DNA of 64,000 bases, taken from assembly GCA_947259165.1 (NCBI GenBank), contig CAMYKY010000008.1, positions 23,959-87,958 on the forward strand, given 5' to 3'. The first letter of the stretch is position 1. Each line of letters begins with the position of its first letter. The stretch is from an uncultured Acidobacteriota bacterium. Its GTDB lineage: Bacteria; Acidobacteriota; Vicinamibacteria; Marinacidobacterales; SMYC01. The notes under the pieces are model-generated. The model saw nothing but the letters and a program-made list of their open reading frames with translations. It was not told where the DNA came from and ran no database searches. A program made the position numbers and the translations under genes. This document shows positions 60,096 to 64,000 of the stretch, one piece after another.

Positions 60096-62653
60096 TAGAG
60101 CTCGGCGCGCTCCACCAACTCCTGGCGCAACATGAGGAAGCGACCGTCGGGTGCGACGTCCATACTGCCGGAGCTACTTCTAATGTAGCGGTCTTCAAAG
60201 AGAGGGCGCGCTCGCGAGGCAACAAGTTGCTCGCCTGCTTGAACGTCTACGACCATCACCTGACGAGGATCGAGACTTCGATAGAACAGCTCGGCGCCAT
60301 CACGACTCCACACGGGCTCGACGCCACCCGCGCTCGAAATTTGTAGACGCTCACCGGGACCAGGAAACGGCTGGACGTAGACCTCGTCGATGCCTGACGC
60401 ATCCGAAACATAGGCCAACCAAAGTCCGTCCGGGGAGAAGCTTGGCTGACGCTCTTCGGCCGGCGAGGCAAGAATCAGACCGAGCTCCCCCGCATTCCGC
60501 CGTTGGAGGACCCCGATGTCTTTGTCGGACCGACCGAATTCCACAGTGTAGGCCAGCTGCTGGCCATCAGGAGTCCACGAGCCCGGCTGGAAATGCCATT
60601 CCGGGCCGGCGAGGTGGTTCGCCTCTCCGCTTCCGTCCGCGGATCGCACCATCAACTGCGAACTTCCTCCGGCGGGCGCGGAGGTGTAGACGAGCTCGTT
60701 GCCGTCTGGTGTCCAACGAGGTGTACCTCCCGGATCCGCCGAGAGAATCGACAGCGTATTCCGCGGGATGTCGTAAACCCACACCTGCACATAGTTGTTC
60801 GTATAGGCGTGCATCGCGATCCGATGAACGCTTCCCGGTATATACGCCAAGGTCCCGGTGCTCGAAATCGCGAACTGGCCGGCGCCAGAATCGCTACCCG
60901 AGTACGCGAAACTTATGGATTGCGACACCCCGTCCAAGAATGTCACCGGCTCGCCAACGAGCTCCAAACGGTCCGCGTCGAAACCCACGGCCAGAAGAGA
61001 ACCTGCATCGACGTACACGAGGTGCCCGCTGGCCACGTACCGCGCGTCCGCTCCACCGTCGAGAAGCGTCTGCCGGACTCCATCGTCCAGCGACACCATC
61101 TCGATACGAGTAGCGTCCCACGCACCCACCGCGTGTTGCTTGACGGTAAACAGCACCTCGTAATCCGTCAACACGCTCGGCAGTCGATGACTCGCTTCTT
61201 GCGGCGAGAGCGTCGTGAGGTGACGCACGTCTCCACCTGAGGCGGGTACCTCTGAAAGCCCTCGGTAGCCACCCGACTCCGCGTAAACGATCGTGTCGCG
61301 TGCAGTCCACACGGCACCCATGGGTGGGCGCTCCGTTGCGACCACGTTCACGGCAGACCCACCTCGAAGCGGAACCTTTTTGATCCAACCGTCAGCCCAG
61401 AATCCGATCCACTCGCCGGACGGCTCAACGAACGGATTCGAGGCTCCCTCGGTATCCGGCAACGGCTGAGCGTCGTACTGATCCAACGAGCGAAAATAGA
61501 GTTGTTGACGGGAGTCGCGTCGACCGACGAAGACGAGACCGCTGCCGTCCGACGAGAACGCGATCGATGTGCGGGTCAAGAAATCCTGAACTTGCGACGG
61601 CGCACGATCGCCGAACTCCCCCGCCGGTTGAGGGCTCAACAACAAACGTGACACGCCAGCGCTCGGCGCCACCTCATCGCCTCCGAATGAGCCCAACAAC
61701 ATCGCGGCGATAGACAGCCCCACGGCGACTCCGACCAACCCGACCACCCACGGACGACGGCGTCGCGGCGTCGAAAGCGCTACCGCCACCGCCTCATCGT
61801 GTTGCCCCATCCATCGCAGCTCCAGCGCGATGTCTCGCGCCGACTGCCAGCGATCCTCCGGATTTTTGGCGAGGCAGCGCTCCACGAGACGCTCGAGCGC
61901 GGCAGGCGTGATGGGTTGAAGCGACGAGATCGGCTCGGGCTTTTGGCCGAGGATGGCTGCGATGAGGCTGGCTTGACTCTGCCCTCGAAACGCCTTCGCC
62001 CCGGACACCATCTCGTAGATCAGCGCACCCAAGGCCCACATATCGGCACGGTGGTCCGGGGACTTGCCCTCGAGCTGCTCGGGCGCCATGTATTGCAGCG
62101 TTCCAATAATCGACTGCTCTTTCGTGAGGTTTTGCTGCCGCGTCGGGGCGTCGGACGCGTCGGATACCGCGTCATCGCTCATCAGCCGTGCCAGACCGAA
62201 ATCGAGAAGCTTGACGCCGCCAGTGGTGAGCATCGTGTTCGCCGGTTTGAGATCACGGTGAACGATCCCGGCGCGATGGGCCGTCTCGAGTCCGTCGGCG
62301 ATCTGGGCTCCATACTCGAGCACCTCGTCGAGCGGAAGCGGTCCTTTCATCAACCTCTCGGCAAGGGTCTCGCCCTCGATGAACTCCATGACGAGGTATT
62401 CGATGCCGTCCTGGCTCCCAACATCGAAGAGAGTGCAGATGTGCGGGTGGTTGAGTTGCGAGATCGCCTTGGCCTCGCGCTCGAACCGAAGCTTGCGCTC
62501 GGCGCTCTCGGCGAGTTGTTCGGAGAGGACCTTCACGGCGACGATCCGATCGAGACGAGTGTCCCGAGCCTTGTAGACCTCCCCCATGCCGCCCGCGCCG
62601 ACCGGCTCGAGAATTTCGTACGCGCCGAGTCGGGTACCGCGCTCGAGTCTCAT
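60092..62653 (-). CDS. Ser/Thr protein kinase with C-terminal WD40-like propeller
   Basis: 853 aa. N-terminal kinase: VGAGGMGEVYKARD, Lys in VAVKVL, IVHRDLKPANTM, LLDFGLARL, APEQLEGKSPDHRADMWALG. One membrane helix (PWVVGLVGVAVGLSIAAMLL) at about residue 310 divides it from an outer domain of TolB/WD40-like (PD40) repeats, e.g. IAFSSDGSGLVFVGRRDSRQ, PRWTPDGNELVYTSAPAGGS and PSFSPDGLWLAYVSDASGID. This is a family widespread in Acidobacteria. The stop is inside the repeat at 59931. Confidence 0.94.
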   Translation of the reverse strand: MRLERGTRLGAYEILEPVGAGGMGEVYKARDTRLDRIVAVKVLSEQLAESAERKLRFEREAKAISQLNHPHICTLFDVGSQDGIEYLVMEFIEGETLAERLMKGPLPLDEVLEYGAQIADGLETAHRAGIVHRDLKPANTMLTTGGVKLLDFGLARLMSDDAVSDASDAPTRQQNLTKEQSIIGTLQYMAPEQLEGKSPDHRADMWALGALIYEMVSGAKAFRGQSQASLIAAILGQKPEPISSLQPITPAALERLVERCLAKNPEDRWQSARDIALELRWMGQHDEAVAVALSTPRRRRPWVVGLVGVAVGLSIAAMLLGSFGGDEVAPSAGVSRLLLSPQPAGEFGDRAPSQVQDFLTRTSIAFSSDGSGLVFVGRRDSRQQLYFRSLDQYDAQPLPDTEGASNPFVEPSGEWIGFWADGWIKKVPLRGGSAVNVVATERPPMGAVWTARDTIVYAESGGYRGLSEVPASGGDVRHLTTLSPQEASHRLPSVLTDYEVLFTVKQHAVGAWDATRIEMVSLDDGVRQTLLDGGADARYVASGHLVYVDAGSLLAVGFDADRLELVGEPVTFLDGVSQSISFAYSGSDSGAGQFAISSTGTLAYIPGSVHRIAMHAYTNNYVQVWVYDIPRNTLSILSADPGGTPRWTPDGNELVYTSAPAGGSSQLMVRSADGSGEANHLAGPEWHFQPGSWTPDGQQLAYTVEFGRSDKDIGVLQRRNAGELGLILASPAEERQPSFSPDGLWLAYVSDASGIDEVYVQPFPGPGERLQISSAGGVEPVWSRDGAELFYRSLDPRQVMVVDVQAGEQLVASRARPLFEDRYIRSSSGSMDVAPDGRFLMLRQELVERAELY

Positions 62654-62684
62654 CCAATCACTCCGAAGTCAGTAGCATACACGC

Positions 62685-64000
62685 TCAAGGGTCGAGTCGA
62701 ATCTCGAGTATCTCGAGCGGCGACTCGCCTCGCCACTCGATCGCGATCGCATGCAGGCCCGAGCTTTCGAGCGGAAGCAGGTCGACGCTCGTTCGCATCT
62801 GGGAGTCGCCGATCTCCGTGCGTTCGCCGTCGATAAAGAACGCGCCGCCGCCTGGTTGCGGTTGGACGAGAAAAGAGAGGCGCAGCGGCCGCCCTGCCGC
62901 GCGCGGGACATAGAGATTCGTTTTGCCCGGTTCGAGCTCACGCGCTCGACCGACGCGGCGAAAGCCGGTACCCAAAAACGGTGTCCCGCCACCGCCTAGC
63001 GGGATGGATGTCGGCGTCACAATCCCGGCGAGCGACGCTCGTACCAGCGCGAGGTCGTGGACTTTCAGCAGCAGCACCGAATCGCCGGTGTACATCGCTT
63101 CGAGCCCACGAAGCGGACCGATCTCTCCGCCTTGTTGCCACACGAAGTCGACGTCGAACCGCTCCAAGACCCAGGCGAGGTACGCAGGATCCGCGCTTGA
63201 CCAGAACTGAGCAATTGCATGACGCCGAAAGTCGATCTCTTCACGGCCGACAAACATGTAGTCGTAGCCAACATACGGATCGTAGACAACGGCGCGGCCG
63301 GCAATGTAGGGCAACAGTGATGGGCGCGAGCGATCGAGAGGGTCGAGCCAAACGTCGCCGGGAGCAGAAATCGCCTTCGCCGCACGGGCGGCGAGCACGC
63401 GGTCGATGCCGATTCGGTCCGGCTCGAGAGACCCAGCGTACACGAAATGCTGCACCGTCGACGGAAGCGCGAGCAGGACCACGGCTGCGAGCCCGACACC
63501 ACCCCGAAGACGCTCAGCAGTCCAAAACCACAAAACGACGCCGCTCGTCGCCGCGAACCACACGATGTCGTTTTGCGCCACGAGTCGGGAGAGCGCGTCG
63601 GTTTCGGCTGGTGCGATGCGGAACACGAGCGCTACAGGAAAACCTATCGCCACGAACCATGCCATGGTCGAGCGCAGCGGCGTCGCGCTCGGCAAGTCGG
63701 CGAGCCAACCGCGAAGGCCGACGAGTCTCAGTCCGAGAAAGCCGACGATCCACAACAGTGTCGCGGCCACGGCGAGCGTCCACGCTAGCGACGGCGCTTC
63801 GATGCGGCCCACGGACGCGAGCGCCTCTATGGCCGCCTCCCAATCCAATTTCTCCATCGAGTAGCGCACGATCTCGAGTGGTCGCACACCGACGCTCGTA
63901 TTGGAGCCCTCGGCCGCCAAAAACGTGTGGGCGAGAAACGGAACGGATGCAATCGATGACGCGATGATGGCCGTGCGCAACTTCGAGTTGCTCCAGTTCA
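62685..64000 (-). CDS. Polytopic membrane protein, C-terminal part (5' end off the window)
   Basis: The frame is open to the window edge (about 438 codons seen). The first two thirds have several helices (SLAWTLAVAATLLWIVGFLG, GVGLAAVVLLALPSTVQHFV), the last third is a beta-rich domain (FVWQQGGEIGPLRG, ALVRASLAGIVTPTSI). The layout resembles glycosyltransferase-family-39-like or other lipid-linked sugar membrane proteins, but I see no catalytic motif, so no function is given. A TTG at 63980 is unlikely to be the true start since the frame continues upstream. Confidence 0.6.
   Translation of the reverse strand, partial: NWSNSKLRTAIIASSIASVPFLAHTFLAAEGSNTSVGVRPLEIVRYSMEKLDWEAAIEALASVGRIEAPSLAWTLAVAATLLWIVGFLGLRLVGLRGWLADLPSATPLRSTMAWFVAIGFPVALVFRIAPAETDALSRLVAQNDIVWFAATSGVVLWFWTAERLRGGVGLAAVVLLALPSTVQHFVYAGSLEPDRIGIDRVLAARAAKAISAPGDVWLDPLDRSRPSLLPYIAGRAVVYDPYVGYDYMFVGREEIDFRRHAIAQFWSSADPAYLAWVLERFDVDFVWQQGGEIGPLRGLEAMYTGDSVLLLKVHDLALVRASLAGIVTPTSIPLGGGGTPFLGTGFRRVGRARELEPGKTNLYVPRAAGRPLRLSFLVQPQPGGGAFFIDGERTEIGDSQMRTSVDLLPLESSGLHAIAIEWRGESPLEILEIRLDP

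Overview
The window is high-GC bacterial chromosome with densely packed genes, most of them on the minus strand. The gene families suggest Acidobacteriota: two Hanks-type Ser/Thr kinases (one with a WD40-like propeller), a fused isobutyryl-CoA mutase (IcmF), VPS10/BNR-type propellers, DUF885 and P1-peptidase secreted proteins, and a Pro-rich response regulator. This is an inference from gene content; there is no rRNA in the window to confirm it. I found no tRNA, rRNA, CRISPR array, prophage or transposase gene.

Layout. 1-7.9 kb: 3' part of comEC, a secreted hypothetical, an RlmD/TrmA-type RNA methyltransferase, a conserved hypothetical, birA (without a normal start codon) and a CheY-like Pro-rich response regulator behind a good sigma70 promoter. 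8-12.1 kb: icmF with a separate cobalamin-binding subunit, and an IHF/HU protein. 12.1-18.4 kb: a housekeeping run trpS-scpA-scpB-rluB-cmk-rpsA, mostly overlapping by 4 bases. 18.9-23.9 kb: uvrC, a decayed radical-SAM gene, lolA, and a LolD/FtsX-type ABC exporter. 24-29.1 kb: quinone oxidoreductase and a glcD-glcE-glcF glycolate/D-lactate oxidase operon; glcF carries an in-frame UGA in its first 4Fe-4S motif. 29.3-32.1 kb: HesB-like protein, YjbQ, and a PTPS/QueD-FolE-SDR pterin operon. 32.3-36.4 kb: an oxidase-I-like membrane protein, a flavin protein, a CDGSH protein, a lyase of the PurB/PcaB family and a lipoprotein. 36.6-41.8 kb: DJ-1/PfpI protein, dapF variant, CAAX protease, BNR propeller, dtd and ClC channel. 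42-50.7 kb: TPR-kinase, Na+/solute symporter with a 41-aa partner, membrane and SnoaL-like proteins, a Fam20C-like secreted kinase and a methyltransferase. 50.9-56.6 kb: three glycosyltransferases, an AglD-type flippase-like protein and a P1 peptidase. 56.8-64 kb: degenerate DUF885 lipoprotein, NhaC-type antiporter, kinase with beta-propeller, and a partial membrane protein.

The two most unusual things are these. (1) glcF reads through a UGA at codon 18, replacing the second cysteine of a CxxCxxCxxxC cluster motif, with a 6-bp hairpin carrying a G in its apical loop 16 nt downstream; this fits a selenocysteine site but could also be a nonsense mutation. (2) The spacers hold several families of palindromic repeats. 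One family ends in CTAG, has long terminal inverted repeats and an ATATCTAGATAT centre, and sits repeatedly at gene 3' ends, supplying stop codons or C-terminal tails (rpsA, NhaC-type antiporter, kinase, yjbQ, methyltransferase). Others have arms made of degenerate tandem words (TTCCCG/GTGCCC; AAAGCAAGGGG; CATACGG) around a conserved core. No mobilising enzyme is encoded here.
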